Assembly: GCA_032622095.1 (NCBI GenBank)
Contig: CP136068.1
Coordinates: 117,167,509-117,231,508 of the forward strand
Direction: 5' to 3'
Length of the DNA: 64,000 nt
Source: Siphonodentalium dalli
Lineage: Eukaryota > Mollusca > Scaphopoda > Gadilida > Siphonodentaliidae
The notes under the pieces were generated by a model. It searched no databases and was not told where the DNA came from. It was given only the letters and a program-made list of their open reading frames with translations. Shown here piece by piece: positions 35,760-48,522 of this stretch. Every line of letters starts with the position of its first letter. Position 1 is the first letter of the stretch. The position numbers and the translations under genes were made by a program.

Positions 35760-36110
35760 GGGTGATAAAATAGAAATGGAGAATAATCTTGCTCAAAATA
35801 TTTATCTCTACGAATATTAATCCAAATTTCCAGCACACACGTCGTCTTCCTTTTATATTAATTAAATGCAATGAATCTGGATATCGAAATCATTTGCGTT
35901 AGTTTATCGCCGATTGTTGCGTCCGAATCGAGATGCAAATATTTACAATTATAGTTCAGACGATGATATCTATGGAGTGGTATGGTCGATTTCTTTGAGA
36001 TTTTCGGCGATGTTAGAAGAATGCTATACATTCCCACAATTGGCATAGCGGCTGAGTACGAACCTATCTGTTTCACGCACCCGAACAAGTCCATAATACT
36101 GTATGTCTTT
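35760..36110 (+). repeat. Dispersed repeat, partner of 23.3-23.7 kb
   Basis: This copy starts 'ggtgataaaatagaaatgga' and continues through 'gttagtttatcgccgattgt' to 'ttggcatagcggctgag'. A 144-codon minus-strand frame (35858-36292) lies over it, but the intron copy does not keep that frame open, so it is not treated as a gene. Confidence 0.75.
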
Positions 36111-36314
36111 AATTGTATCCGCCTGCATGATACGCTGCACTCGTGCTTTGTCGGGGTTAGAACCAACTTTGTCAGCGCCGGACGGCCTATGACGACGTAA
36201 TGCACTAAGCACTCTATACCGACTGGATCACCGGGGGCCCGAATAGGGATAAAGATGGATCGATAAATACACACAATATCGATATAGCACATCTATAGAT
36301 ATAGTCTGCAAAAA

Positions 36315-36640
36315 AATTGTGAAAGGCATAGGAATTTGCAGTCCCCCCCCCCCAAATTTTCCACATAATATGTCCACTTGTTATACCGGTATGCTACACG
36401 ATAACATTAACAAGAGCATCGCTAGGGTGTGGCAAAATACGACCGTGGTATTTCCATCAAAGGGCCATAACTCTGGTGAAAATTGGAGAGCGAAATGCAA
36501 ATTTGAAATTGACCTGTACTTTGGGCTAGTAAACTTGTATACCAAATTTCATGCCATTCAGTTCAGACTTACAAAAGTTAGCATCCAGAAACAAACATTG
36601 AAATGCAATTTCCAACACTAAGTTTCAACTCTGGTGAAAA
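36315..36640 (+). repeat. Dispersed repeat fragment
   Basis: Phrases such as 'gggccataactctggtgaaa', 'gaaattgacctgtact' and 'ataccaaatttcatgccatt' are of a kind I recall as widespread in bivalve genomes. That identification is from memory of style only. The 100-codon frame here is not protein-like. A poly-C tract lies at 36344-36353. Confidence 0.45.
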
Positions 36641-39600
36641 ATGACGGGCGTCACCGAAATTCAAACATGCCATAATATATATCTATAACTTATAAATTAT
36701 AACATTACAAACAAAAAATATATCACATACTGCATGCATGGCCGGATGTTACATACTACTACTAATTTACTAGTACTACGGCCCGGTATCTACATGTACA
36801 TGTAGCTGTATGGCTTTACTTATATTATTTCGGTTTCTTTAGTTCAGTCATATGAACATAAAGCACTTCAGACACTCCAACCAACTGAATGTTCGTATTA
36901 CGATCACAGCAATCTGCGAAAGCGATCATGTTCATGCACTTAGGATTCATGGTGATTGATTCAGCCCATAGATAAATAAACATGAAAATGAAATCATATT
37001 TATATGAAATTCTAAATTTTTATAGAATTTTCAGTCTGAAACATGTTTGGCAGCCTCGAATGAGCTACGTGAAAGTTTATTTAGTATTAATGCAGCAAGC
37101 TCCAGGGAACATATGAATGATTAGGATATAGATTGTTGCAATGGTCAACTTTAATTTCCCACAATAATAAAAATAATCAACAAATGATATATACATGTAA
37201 ACATGTTCATGGTGTGGGTACAAATACTCCAAGCTGACAAAGCAAAAACACATAACATAAAGACAAATAACAAAGAAATTAAACCAGACCATGGCAAGAA
37301 TAACAATACTCATATGCATAGAAGAATCGGGTAAAGGGCAGACATTTAAAAAGCCAATAATAAAAAACCAAACACAAAGTAAAAAAATAAATTATTAGAT
37401 AGAAAATGAGACTAAGAATCCAAAACCAATTTGGTGTGGGGGAGGAGGTGGGACAAATTATTTTGTACTATCTAATGGTGGATGAAACTATATTATGGCT
37501 CTTACATCCGGTTTACCTCCGCCCCGGAACTAAAGTCAAGGTCACTAATAAGACTACCCTGAAACCTGCCGCATAAAAGCAACCAAACTCATGCGGCAAG
37601 CACCAGGGAACCTATGAAGGATTAGGATATAGATTGTTGAAATGGTCAACTTTAATCTGCCACAATAACAAAAATACTCAACAAATGATATGTACATATA
37701 AACATGTTCATGATGTGGCCACAACTACGCCACCGATGTTGTGGGTTTCGAAGCTGAAACCATCAAGATCACGCCCACAACACTGACGAATACCATTTGA
37801 TCATGGAATGCACCAGAGTTAGCTCTTTAAGAAACAAATTTCCACCCCGCCACCTCATTGAGCAAATACACTTTTATAACTTCTGCTAAACTTTATACAC
37901 AACCGATCAAGTTGGGTGGGTTTTTAAGATACGCCCAAAATGTTGCATAGTTCACTCCTCGCTGAGGGTATGTACCTCACAACTTTACAACCATTGGCAT
38001 ATTATACCTCACCTTTCCATCTCTATGTATACATGCGACGACGGCAAATGTTTACGATGACTTTATTAAATTTCAATGTTATACTTATCATTTTATTTAT
38101 TCACACCATGGATTGTCCTATTGGTTATATACTGCTTTGTTCGTATATTACACATGTAATTAGAACAACAATAAAGAATCTTGAATCTTAAAATCTTGTT
38201 CGATATGACTTTTCACCACAACCTGGACTCGTACAAGAAAAACACATACTGTACAAACAAAACTGCATATTTTAAAAATTACATGCACTGGGTCATTCAT
38301 AATCATGAATACTAGTAGTATTGAATATTGTACCAAGACAACCCCAGGGACGTAACCGTCAACCCAGGAAAGCAGACAATCTTTAGTTCATGGGGGCTAC
38401 ACGATTCACAATACTTATCGGCACCCCTGTTGACTATATCAAGATGCGAAATACTGGACACCGAAAGCAGCTTAGCGCACCCGGAGTATATACCTAACAC
38501 GGCGTGATGACGAAGAACAACTCGGGAGTAAACAGAGCAATTTAGGGATAAGCTATACAGGATATGTCCCAAAAAGATGTCCATTGGAACCTAACGTGGC
38601 GAACCGCCGAATGGAGCGAACAAGAGGAGATACAGATGAACGACGTAGCTTGATTAACCTAGGTACGCCTATATTTGATTGCCGTGAAATGCGCCCTGTG
38701 CTGTCCTAATTCCCTTGGCGTATTTAGTCACAATCAAACTGACATTCGATACCCAGTTCCCAACGAGCTACCATAATTTACCAACGACTCACGAGTCTCA
38801 TGGCGCCGAGAAGACAGCTAGGATCTCCAGCCGGAAACATGGATAGGAATACAAGGTAAACATTACAATCTTGTATTTCTAACAACGCTACCCCGATGGA
38901 CCAACGAAGAAGCGAAGCAGACGACAGGCCGACGAACCCAACCGGACATCAACCACGCAGATGACGAGCGGACACGCCCAACTTATGAGGACGCTAGAAG
39001 ACCCCAACCCGAGCAGACGACAGGAAGACGAACACTAGGAGAAAACAGATGCCAACGATTGAATGCCATTGACTTTGTTGTAATTAAATAATCAAATCGT
39101 TTTGATTGTCTTTACGTTATATGCACCCCGTATTGGCACAATATTCAGCCTGCTGTACTTTCAAATTGCTAAGGCCATAGTTAATTGATATTATATTTTA
39201 ATTATAGCGTCAATTAATCACTGCATTTCCTTTTTGGCAGAAAATAATAATGAATTTGATTTGCAAATTCACATATTGTTGCTACCAGCAGCGTACACGT
39301 AATAGGGTCGCGCATCACCAGTACGTACAACTACATGACTCTGAACTGTGTTATGAAATAACCTCCAATTAGCCAAGACTGTTCTCGGTTAAAAATTATG
39401 TTATAAATACATGAATACATTTCTCTTTCATTATTTCATGAACAGAATCGGTCAGCAAGTGAACAGAAATTGTAGACCATCAATAAGAAAAGTAAGAAGC
39501 TGCTAAATAAAATAAAGTACAAACAAAAAAAGTTAAAATGAAGTCAAGCAGTCAAACATCAAGAATGAATGTGTGTTTACTTAAATCAACTATTTACTGT

Positions 39601-39888
39601 TATTTGAAAGAAATAATAAATGGCAAATCTTAATGATGTTTATGAATGAGTCAGAGTAAAGTAAATAGAATTAAGCCCTCAAGTGAGGACCTCACCATGA
39701 CAACATTTTTGAAACTTTTAAAGGTTCTCTGAAAGTCATCTCTTACGATGAAGAGATCAATAATTACATGGCGTTGATAACATCTCGGACTTCAGGATTG
39801 TAAATACAATTTGTACCTGTATAAGATGTTTATTATAAACTAAGATTGAAAGTAATATCCATCAATAATGGAACTGATATGCATGTGT
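36641..39888. other. Intergenic DNA, mostly unrecognised
   Basis: The only repeat seen is a 130-bp direct duplication (37090-37221 and 37592-37722). A more GC-rich stretch at about 38890-39040 ('gacgaacccaaccggacatc') has no open frame of note. No gene was recognised. Confidence 0.35.
37090..37722 (+). repeat. Direct repeat of about 130 bp, 500 bp apart
   Basis: Both copies contain 'ggattaggatatagattgtt' or its near-match, 'atggtcaactttaat', 'caacaaatgatat' and 'aacatgttcatg'. The copies are at about 37090-37221 and 37592-37722, roughly 85-90% alike by eye. The intervening 370 bp show no LTR-element features such as a primer-binding site. Confidence 0.65.
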
Positions 39889-40167
39889 TCATGCGTGGTG
39901 TTCACTATCAAAAGTTCCCTTGTATTCTTCTCTCAGGATAGCGATACAAGTGAAAGCGACCATGAACACAGAGACTGTATACGGAAACGCGATGAAATCT
40001 AGCCGTATTGAGGACGAAAATCGAATACTCAGAAAGTTGCTCGATTGGAGGCGGAGCTGATGGCTCGTGATGGTTAGCAGTTCAAGTAAATATTTCACAC
40101 AGGGCCTATATAGTGGTACTTTCTCAACATTACCATGAATGGAGCTTCCTAATATTTTACAAAACCC

Positions 40168-40337
40168 AGTGCATTATCTTATATGTGAGTCTCCCCATGG
40201 GAGCCTCGTATACAAGAGCATGCATTGATCTAACGATATTTACCAGTGTTTATCAGGAACTTGTAAGCCAGTGCATTCTCTTACACATGCTACTCTCCCT
40301 GTGGGAGACTCACATATATAACAGAATGCACTGGCAC
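40168..40337. repeat. Pair of GCCAGTGCATTCTC hairpins
   Basis: CCAGTGCATTATCTTATATG...AGAGCATGCATTG and GCCAGTGCATTCTCTTACAC...AACAGAATGCACTGGC match the two-hairpin core of the TTAA-flanked MITE at 17.6 kb, with a G in place of A in CCAGTGC. Confidence 0.65.
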
Positions 40338-41026
40338 AGGAGATTTAATGATGCACATGCGAAGCTCCCATCATAAAAGGGCTAAATAGAAAAGATATCT
40401 GAAATACATACAAAGAGCATTATAGGCAAATAGCATATGAATGTATTTTCATTAATTGGCTCATTTAAAGTGTTAAATATACTAGTAATAGGGAAAAGGA
40501 GATATGATAAATAAGCCACATGCTAAATGAACCATTTCATTAGATTTTTGTTTGCTTTGGGAATGGTTATTTGCTGAATTTGTGTTGGTTCCTATGTGTT
40601 GCCATATGATGTTTCTTTCTTTTATTTTATATAATTCCATTACAGAATTTCCAATTATATAAATAGATTAAAAAGCATTTGTGACCAGAGCACGGTGTCA
40701 ACACCACGGAGTTGGGCAGTGCAGTAATCGACTACATGTACGAACTCAGATTTATCTAACCGCAATGTCAGCACTCAAGTGCAACACATGAATCGCCAAC
40801 AACAGTTCCTGGAACATCCTCGGGTGATACTTTTGATGTGAGTTTGCTTCTACTATTTGATTAACAATTGATCTATATCAAGCGGTTATATGTTGTTATT
40901 ATGTGATACATAGAGGATATCTAGGTTATTGGGTGGATATCGAAATTGATCTCATTCGTGACTGCAAAAAATAAACATTTGTCGCGGTCACGATTCGTGA
41001 TCATTTGTAAAGACAACCGGCTTCAT

Positions 41027-41127
41027 ATAAGGATTAACTGTCATGTTGGGTTTTACATACAAGTTATGACCACTTACCTCACGGTTACATCTCCATAAAA
41101 ATAGTCCACATGACAGTTAATCCTTAT
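41027..41127. repeat. Inverted repeat with 20-bp perfect arms
   Basis: ATAAGGATTAACTGTCATGT (41027-41046) and its exact inverse (41108-41127) enclose 61 bp. It is a compact MITE-like structure without a clear target duplication. Confidence 0.7.
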
Positions 41128-41764
41128 ATTTATATACATTTAGCAAAAAAGCCACTTTTGTAAATGTATTTAAATCGAAAAGTGTATCGTGACAAAAACA
41201 GCCCAAAATACACAATAGCACCCTTGGCAAAAGTTAATAGGAACAATTTCTCTTCATATAGAAAACCCGATGATGTATTAAGTCAATCCTGCGCGAGTCC
41301 AAATGCGCCCAAAACATTACGCGTTCGTCTTTCCAAGCCCAATGACGTATCGATGGTGTTATGAGCTTGGCGTTATGAGCCGTTGCGCATTCACCGAGAA
41401 ATAACTGCAACTAGCCACGTGGGCGCCGACCAATCAGAATGCTGGATTTAGTGATGACAACACTTAGTATGTAAATATTTATCCTTGATTCGAGCCTCGA
41501 AAGAGCTGATTGCTTTCAATTATGACTGTTGTATTTCTATATTTCTATGACCACGTTATAGGTGGTCAAATACTTTAAGGATAGCTGTATTAACTCAGTT
41601 CAGTTCAGTTCCACGGGGCTGATTTTAAGAAGATAGATAAGTGTTGTAGATTTGTAATAACGACCCCACTAGTTACGCAGCACCAAGCTCAGGCCGTGTA
41701 TAGATAACGGGTGGGTGTACGTACTTGTGACGTCACACATTATCTACAGTGAAAATGGACTTTA

Positions 41765-42055
41765 AAATGAAATTTGAAGAGGGAATTTTTGCGAGAAAAT
41801 TATTTTCTGAAGTGATCAAAGGACGTTTTTATCTATAAAAAAAATAATCCTTCGCTCAAATGGAGCCCGCTTGCGTTCGGCAAGTGTGTATCTACAATAT
41901 ATAATTGTTAGCTGTGGGGAAACCGTCTATCCGGGTTGAAATTTTTTTTATGGTGTTGTTTTGATCCTTCTGTAGTATTTATGTTCTAAAAATAGACTTT
42001 TTCGTTTCGGCGAAAGCGACTTCCGATTCAATATTTGTACGGTTTATCCACTGTG
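41765..42055 (+). repeat. Solo arm of the 12.5-kb inverted-repeat element
   Basis: From 'tttgaagagggaatttttgc' to 'ggtttatccactgtg', this matches the arms at 12482-12940 and 14898-15357 but is more diverged. The same terminal CACTGTG is present at 42049-42055. There is no partner arm nearby. Confidence 0.75.
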
Positions 42056-42299
42056 TACCTGCATGTCGACGCTAAGGCGCAACATTCCGGCTTGTTCCGA
42101 CGGCGGAAGCGTTACGTCGTGGAGTTGGATGGAACATTGAATGTCTGAGCACTCAGGCTAATAGTAAAGGTGACAATTTTGGCGACACCACTTTTTCGGG
42201 AAAAAATCACTGGACTTCCGGGAGTAGTTGCAGAAAAGCATGGAATCGCAATGGACCGTACTGGAAAAAGTCAAAATAATTTTTGCTAGGCCCAGTAGG

Positions 42300-42435
42300 C
42301 CGCCAAGTATTCGAGGTGGTGAAAAATAACACATTTTAAAAACCAAAATATGATAACTCTGAGCGTTGATGGGTTGGGTTCCTTGACTCGAATCAAATAT
42401 TGTTTACCCCCGAACCCAAAAAAATAGTAATACCA
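42300..42435 (-). mobile_element. AGGTACTCAA-family fragment, copy 4
   Basis: The minus-strand text reads 'ttactattttt...gggttcgggggtaaacaata', 'tttgattcgagtcaaggaac' and 'cccatcaacgctcagagtta', matching the interior of the copies at 13.8, 18.2 and 43.3 kb. Both ends are missing. Confidence 0.55.
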
Positions 42436-42479
42436 TGTACAATCTAAGACTACCCTTCCTTCAACCATACTACTACATG

Positions 42480-42935
42480 CACCACAGTACATATACTACG
42501 GTATACATACTAGGATAGTACCAAGTATCTGTATCATGGTCTAATAGGGTAGTACCGGTACCGTGGTTCTACCATGGTAGTACCCTATTACATGTACCAC
42601 GGTACTACCATGGTAGTACTATAGTACCCGTACCGTACCACGGTAGTACACTATTACCTGCACCAGGGTACTACTATTGTAGTACTATAGTAGCCGTACC
42701 GTAATACTACCATGGTAAAACCCTAGTATTTGTACCACAGTACTACTATATATGGTAATACCATAGTATATGTACTATAGTACTACTATGGTATGGCAAT
42801 ACTCTAGTACATGTACCGTATTTCTACTATAGTAATACTATGGTACTTGTTCTATGCACATGTACTATGGTACTGTGCCCAAAATAACGTGGTACTTTTT
42901 TACTATGGTATTACCCTTGTACTTTTGTATAAAGG
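42480..42935. repeat. Palindromic GGTACTACCATGGTAGTACC-type satellite
   Basis: About 450 bp are built from variants of GTACTACCATGGTAGTAC and GTACATGTAC, with mutual inverse complementarity throughout. Units are about 30-50 bp and irregular. It directly adjoins the left arm of the large inverted repeat starting near 42950. Confidence 0.8.
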
Positions 42936-43263
42936 TGGACACATACATTTTCCACCTGTTTTCAATTTTTTGCATAGCGATATCCATGCTCTTTATTCTT
43001 CCATATCGGAAAAACACAACACGGACATCTCTTTTCTGTTACATGTTGCGCGAATGGCTGTATTTGTTTGGGACACAAACATCGTGTTCAAAGTTGTACT
43101 TTTGATGACTTCAATGCGTCTTTTCAACTCTTTTGGGGACCCAGAATGCATGTACAAAGGTAGTTCGTGTATACATTATCGACCTATATTTCGACATCGG
43201 GAACAATTCAAAAGCGAATATTATTAGGTGTATTTTTTAGTGCAAACTGCCATGTGGCTTTAA

Positions 43264-43732
43264 AGGTACTCAACCCGTAAAGAGGGTCCCCATCTCAACA
43301 GATTCCAACAACAACAATCCGATCAGAGGGTCCTATATTACTATTTCTTTGGCTTTGGGGGTAAAAAATATTTGATTCGAGTCGAGGAACCCATCAAACA
43401 AAGCTCAGAGTTATTAGATATTGATTTTTCAAATTTGTTATGTTCTCGAGATGAGTACCAATAACTGCCGTAATCTGCTCTGGATGTGTACTCCAAATCT
43501 ATTCAAACAGACAAGGATGAATAACTCTAAAATCAAGTGGTAATTTTAACGCAATTTTGACTGAGTTCTGGGCCAGATAGTATTCCCGATAATGAAAAAT
43601 AATAGATTTCTAAAATCGATATCTAACAAATCTGAGCTTTGATGGGTGACTTCCTCGACTCGAATCAAATATTTTTGACCCCCGAAGCCATTGAAATAGT
43701 AATTGAGAGGAGTTTTATCGGGTTGAGTACCT
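43264..43732. mobile_element. AGGTACTCAA-family MITE, complete copy 3
   Basis: TTAA (43260-43263 and 43733-43736) flanks AGGTACTCAACCCG and its exact inverse CGGGTTGAGTACCT. The interior is itself palindromic: 'ttactatttctttggctttg' reading forward near 43340 is answered in inverse near 43680. This complete copy defines the ends of the family. Confidence 0.8.
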
Positions 43733-44869
43733 TTAACATATTTTTCATTTTTGTCGGGCGACTTCCACTTTCAACGAGTTGAGATCGTCCATGTGCTATT
43801 GTTTAGTGGAATCGCTTAGCGCACAATAACAGAAGAATCGTTCACTTCCGAATTAAATCACCAAACTTCGCACATATATTGTCCACTATATCCCTGATCA
43901 TAATCCAGCTGGTTCCAGCTTTCGGTTAAGTGGAACCCGTTAAATTCAAGATGGATCCCAACATGGCCGCCGTATTTCAGACGGGTCACTAAGTCAGTTT
44001 TATACTTGTCATATGTATACAAATGTATACATTTTCGTGAAGATAAGATAAAATGCCACCATTATAAGGTAAAATTGGAACTCACCGTCCAAGATGGCCG
44101 CCAAAATGGCAGCTGAAATTGGAAAATTAGATTGTTTTTCTCTAGTATCTTTAAGATCAATTGTGACTTTATGTTGTATTGTTCATGTTAACTGAACTTT
44201 GGAGCAATGAAATGTGCCATTCATGGAGTCAGAAACCCTTCTGATCCCTCAAATATTCGATTTTATAGAAAGCGGTATAAAATTTTACCGAAAATCACTA
44301 TTGTGATTCTAGTCATATTTCATCAAGAAATGTGCAGAACTGTGCAATTTTAGTGAAACGTTCCATTTCTTATGCATATTCCAACTCATTAGTACCAAAA
44401 TTGTCAAAATGTGGAAAATGGTAAATATTGCCCCATGCTGCGTGCCATGCAACCACATACAAGTTGTGTTTGATGACAAAAATGACTATTATGTTTTATA
44501 TAGATTGAACACTAAAATTTCTGATGCACCTAACAAGTTGATTTTTCACATATATCCCAAACATTATTCTCTGTTGTTCCGATAAGGTAGCAAATTGTCA
44601 CCTACTTGGTTATTAAACATGTTACTTAATCAAGTGAAAACTATAGGTTCTATTCTGGTTGTCCCAGTACCTTATGAGGCATGGCAAATTCATTTTAGAG
44701 GATGCAGTATGGAATTTTGCCAAAAAACTTCTTTTTAGATTCTGGCCATGTTTCTGAATGGAAATGGGAATGCAGAACTTCGAAACTGAGCTGAGCGGTA
44801 CCAATTCATGTGGCTACTCTCACAAGTTAGCGTTAAAATTGATCAACATGATGTTTATAAAATGGTAGT

Positions 44870-46620
44870 CAGGGAGTGTCTTTGTAGTCACAGGTGATGT
44901 GAACAGGTATACATGAAGTATAATCACGAATGGTATGATTAGTTATAGAATGAGTGTATATATGGTCATGAGTGTGGTGTTCATGGTGAGATGCAGCCTG
45001 CATGTATACAAGGAGTGCTAATGCATGAAGTGAATAGGTATACGTGGAGTGGCTGTATAGCCACTGAAGTGGTGTATGTGTATAACAAGAGTAGATACAT
45101 GGTAATCTGTGTGTTGTTTGTGTATATATGGAATGACTATGATAATGTGTGGAATGTACAGGTGTACATTGGGTGGCCTTATTGTCATGGATGGGTGTAT
45201 ATGTATACATGTGTTGGTTGTGTGATAATGGGTGGGATGTATGGATAAATAAGGAGTGGTTGTATGCTTATGGGTATAATAATTATAGGTGTACACGGAA
45301 CGGCTGTATGGTACTGCTTGTTGAAGTGTATATGTATACATGTATAGATTGATGGTCATTGGCGAGCGTGTTGGTATATATGAGGTGTCAATGTGATCAT
45401 AGTTGTATATGGTATGTATGTGTATCTTTGTTGTTGGTGTATTGTCATTAGGGGAATATATGTATACAGGGAGTCGCTGTATGATCATGAATATGATGTA
45501 TGTGTATACAGCGAATGGCTGAATTGTCATGTGTGAGGTGTATATGCAAGTCTGGAGTATACAAATGGCCGTGTGGGGTTGGTGTATCCATTCAATGCTG
45601 AGGTGTATAGGTATACATGGAATGACTTTATGGCCATGTGTGGGTTGTATATGTATATCTTGAGTGGCTATATGCCATGTATATGTGGCAAATAGGTACG
45701 AGGGAGATACCATATGGCCAATGGTGAGGTGGTGTACAGAGTACTAGTATGTCTTGAAGGGTTTTATGGCAATTAGTGAGGTGTATACGTACAACTGGAG
45801 TGACTCTGTGGTCATGAGTGGGGTGTATATGTATATCTTGTGTGACTATATGGTCATGGTGTGGTCAATATGTATACAGGGAGTGACCATAATTATGGCC
45901 AATGTGCAGGGTATTGGTATGTCTTGAAAGCTGCATGGCCACTGGTGAGGTGTATATGTATACCTGGAGTGACTATATAGGCATGGGTGGGGTGTATATA
46001 TTTAGTGGCTATATGACCATTGGTGTGGCCAATATGTGTATATGGAGTAACCGTATGGCCAATTGTCATGTGAATTGGTAAACAATGATTGACTATATGA
46101 CCACGAATGTGGTTATGAACATACAGTGAGTGGTTGAATTGTCATGAGTGAGGAGTATACGCAAGCCTGACGTGTATGAATGGTCGTGTGAGTGGGGTAT
46201 TGGTATATATATAGAACGTCTGTATGGCCATTGGCGATGTGTATATGTATACTTGGAGTGACACTATTGTTATGGGTGTGGTGTATATGTATATCTTGAG
46301 TGACTACATGGCCATGGGTGAGGCACATATATATACATGGAGTAAATGTATGGCCAATGGAGAGGCGAATATGTATACATGAAGTCACTGTATGATCATG
46401 AATGTGGTGTATAGCTATATATAGAGTGAATATACGGTCGTGGATGAGGTGTAGAAGTATACCTGGTGTGGCTATATAGTCAAGTGCGTGGTGTACGGGT
46501 ATACCTGCACGGTCATGGGTGAGATGTGTGTGTAAAAGCGAGTGCTACATGGTCATATGTGTAGTGTTTATGTATATATGTAGCGAGTGTATGGTCATGG
46601 GTGGGTTGTGCATGTGTATT
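44870..46620. repeat. Minisatellite with a ~40-45-bp period
   Basis: About 1.75 kb are made of diverged units of the form 'gtgtatatgtatac' + 'tggagtgactatatgg' + 'tcatgggtg'. The lack of stops on both strands creates long Tyr/Thr/His-rich frames, including 231 codons on the minus strand (45018-45713). Their composition follows the repeat unit, so they are not genes. It forms the loop of the surrounding inverted repeat. Confidence 0.85.
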
Positions 46621-48522
46621 GCTTTACACAATAACTCAGGGATATGTTAATCGATATGAAGGTAATGTAAGATAGTTCTACATCCTGATGGTGGTTTATA
46701 TGCACAATGGGGGAAACGGTTTTCCTGACATTAGCCATTTCGATGCCAATGAGCAACAATTTTATTGGCCTGAGTAGCCTCATAATAATGCCCCTTTCAG
46801 TTCAGTTTCAAAGTTCTATCCATTTCCGTACAAAAACATGGTCAGAATCCCAAAAGAAGTTTTTGGCAAAATTCCACACTCCATCCTATATAATTAATTT
46901 GTCATGCTTCATAAGTAACATGGTTAATACAACGTGAGTCACAATTTGCTACCTGTTCTGAACATCAGAGAATAATATTCGGGATATACATGAAAAACAA
47001 CTGTTTTTTTACCAAATTTGGTTGCCATTTTGCAAACCATCTTGAGTAATTTTGTCCAAAAACAGATCAGTGTGACCCATTTAAGACAGATCAAAACAAT
47101 AAACACCGTCGATACCAAAAATAGTTCCATTTTACTTGAGAAAATTGTCTTAACCTTAAAAGTTAATTTTTGCCGATTTTGATGTCAAGTTTGTAATAGA
47201 AAAATCCAATAATTCTGGTAATGTCAGTGTTTAAAATAGTAACAATTAACCAAGGTGCATCAGAAATGGTAATATTCAATATCTATATGACAGAATAGTC
47301 ATTTTTTCATAAACCACAACTTGTATGCGGTTGCATGACTCGCTGGGGCAATATTTACATTTTTCCAGATTTTGGCTGCCATTTTGGCAGCCATTTTGAG
47401 CCAAAGTGACAACTTGGGTACAATTCAGTTGGAATATTTATAAGATATGGAATTTGTCACTTAGATTGCACAGTTCTTCCCATTTCTTGACGAAATATGA
47501 CTAGAATCCCAATGGTGATGTTTGGTGAATTTTTATACCGTGTTCTCTAAAATCGAGAACTTTTAAGGGATCGGAGGTGGCAAGGGAGCCCACGAATGGC
47601 ATATTTCATTGTTCCAATGGTCAGTTAAAATGACCAATACAAAATAAAGTTATAATTCTCAAACAGTTCCAAAAAGCAGAAACTGATTTGAAAGATATTA
47701 TTGAAAAAACGTCAAATTTTGGCGTCCATTATGGCGGCCATTTTGGATTATCGTTGACAAATTGAAAGTGGATACAAAGGCGGACATCCATCGTATCACT
47801 TGGACACTCTCCGGTGTCTATCATTTAATATGGCCATTATATTTGATACAAAATAGATACCCCTAAATCTCCAATTTTCGCACTGTCAAGGTAAATTTGA
47901 AGGTCAATGGGTCACCAAAATCCTGGAACCAGCTAACTGTTATGGAATGTAGATAATGGCTTTTCCTCGAATTTTTCTGAAAAGCCAAAGACTGCGAAAA
48001 GTCATAATTTAAAGCCACATGGCGGTTTGCGATCCAAAATACACCTAATAATACCTGAATGACCTTTTTATGAACATTCGGTGTCCCAAAAAGAACACAT
48101 TGAAGTCATGAAAAATACATCTTTGAACAAGATCTTTGGGTCCCAAACAAAAAACAGCCATTTGCACGACATGGAACAGAATAAAAAAAAACTAGCTTAT
48201 TCCTGATGTGGTAGAAAGAAAGAGCGTTTGTTTCACTTCTGGAAAAAATTCAAACAGCTGGTAAATGGCAGAACATACGAAGGCGGCATATCAATATTTC
48301 GTGTATTTGTTAACCCATATTATACATCCCTCCAAATTACCAGCACAATATTGACCCATGCATGTCCATTGAAGAAAAATATTTATACTTTTCCTTAACC
48401 CCACATAGCTAACTCAACATGAACAACGAGTACACGGCATATTACCATGACCTATTAGCCAGTGGTTAAATTGTGAATTAACACAGGTAGGATATATATA
48501 TGTATGTATACATAGAGGGAGA

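Larger units (their letters stand above)
39889..41764. other. Intergenic DNA with two palindromic repeats
   Basis: No gene seen. It holds the hairpin pair at 40168-40337 and the 20-bp inverted repeat at 41027-41127. A 66-codon frame at 41164-41364 has no recognisable domain. Confidence 0.35.
42950..48390. mobile_element. Giant inverted repeat (foldback-like), 5.4 kb
   Basis: The left arm (about 42950-44860) and right arm (about 46630-48390) are diverged inverses. Matching words include 'gattctagtcatatttc' (about 44307) with 'gaaatatgactagaatc' (about 47484); 'gatccagctggttcc'-like text (about 43910) with 'ggaaccagcta' (about 47925); and 'catgtggctttaa' with 'ttaaagccacatgg' (about 48011). 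'Aagatggccgccaaaatggcagc'-type phrases occur in both arms. The middle is a minisatellite (44870-46620). The left arm is interrupted by a TTAA MITE. A single arm is also found at 8770-9251. No transposase-like frame was seen. Confidence 0.7.

Noticed and set aside
35858-36292. 144-codon minus-strand frame
   Set aside because: It overlaps a dispersed repeat whose other copy, in the SLC10 intron, does not preserve the frame.
37090-37722. LTR retrotransposon with short LTRs
   Set aside because: The 130-bp direct repeats lack TG...CA ends, a primer-binding site, a polypurine tract and any gag-pol frame between them.
45018-45713. 231-codon minus-strand frame rich in Thr, Tyr, His and Ile
   Set aside because: It lies wholly inside the ~40-45-bp minisatellite and its composition follows the repeat unit. 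Overlapping long frames exist on the other strand as well.
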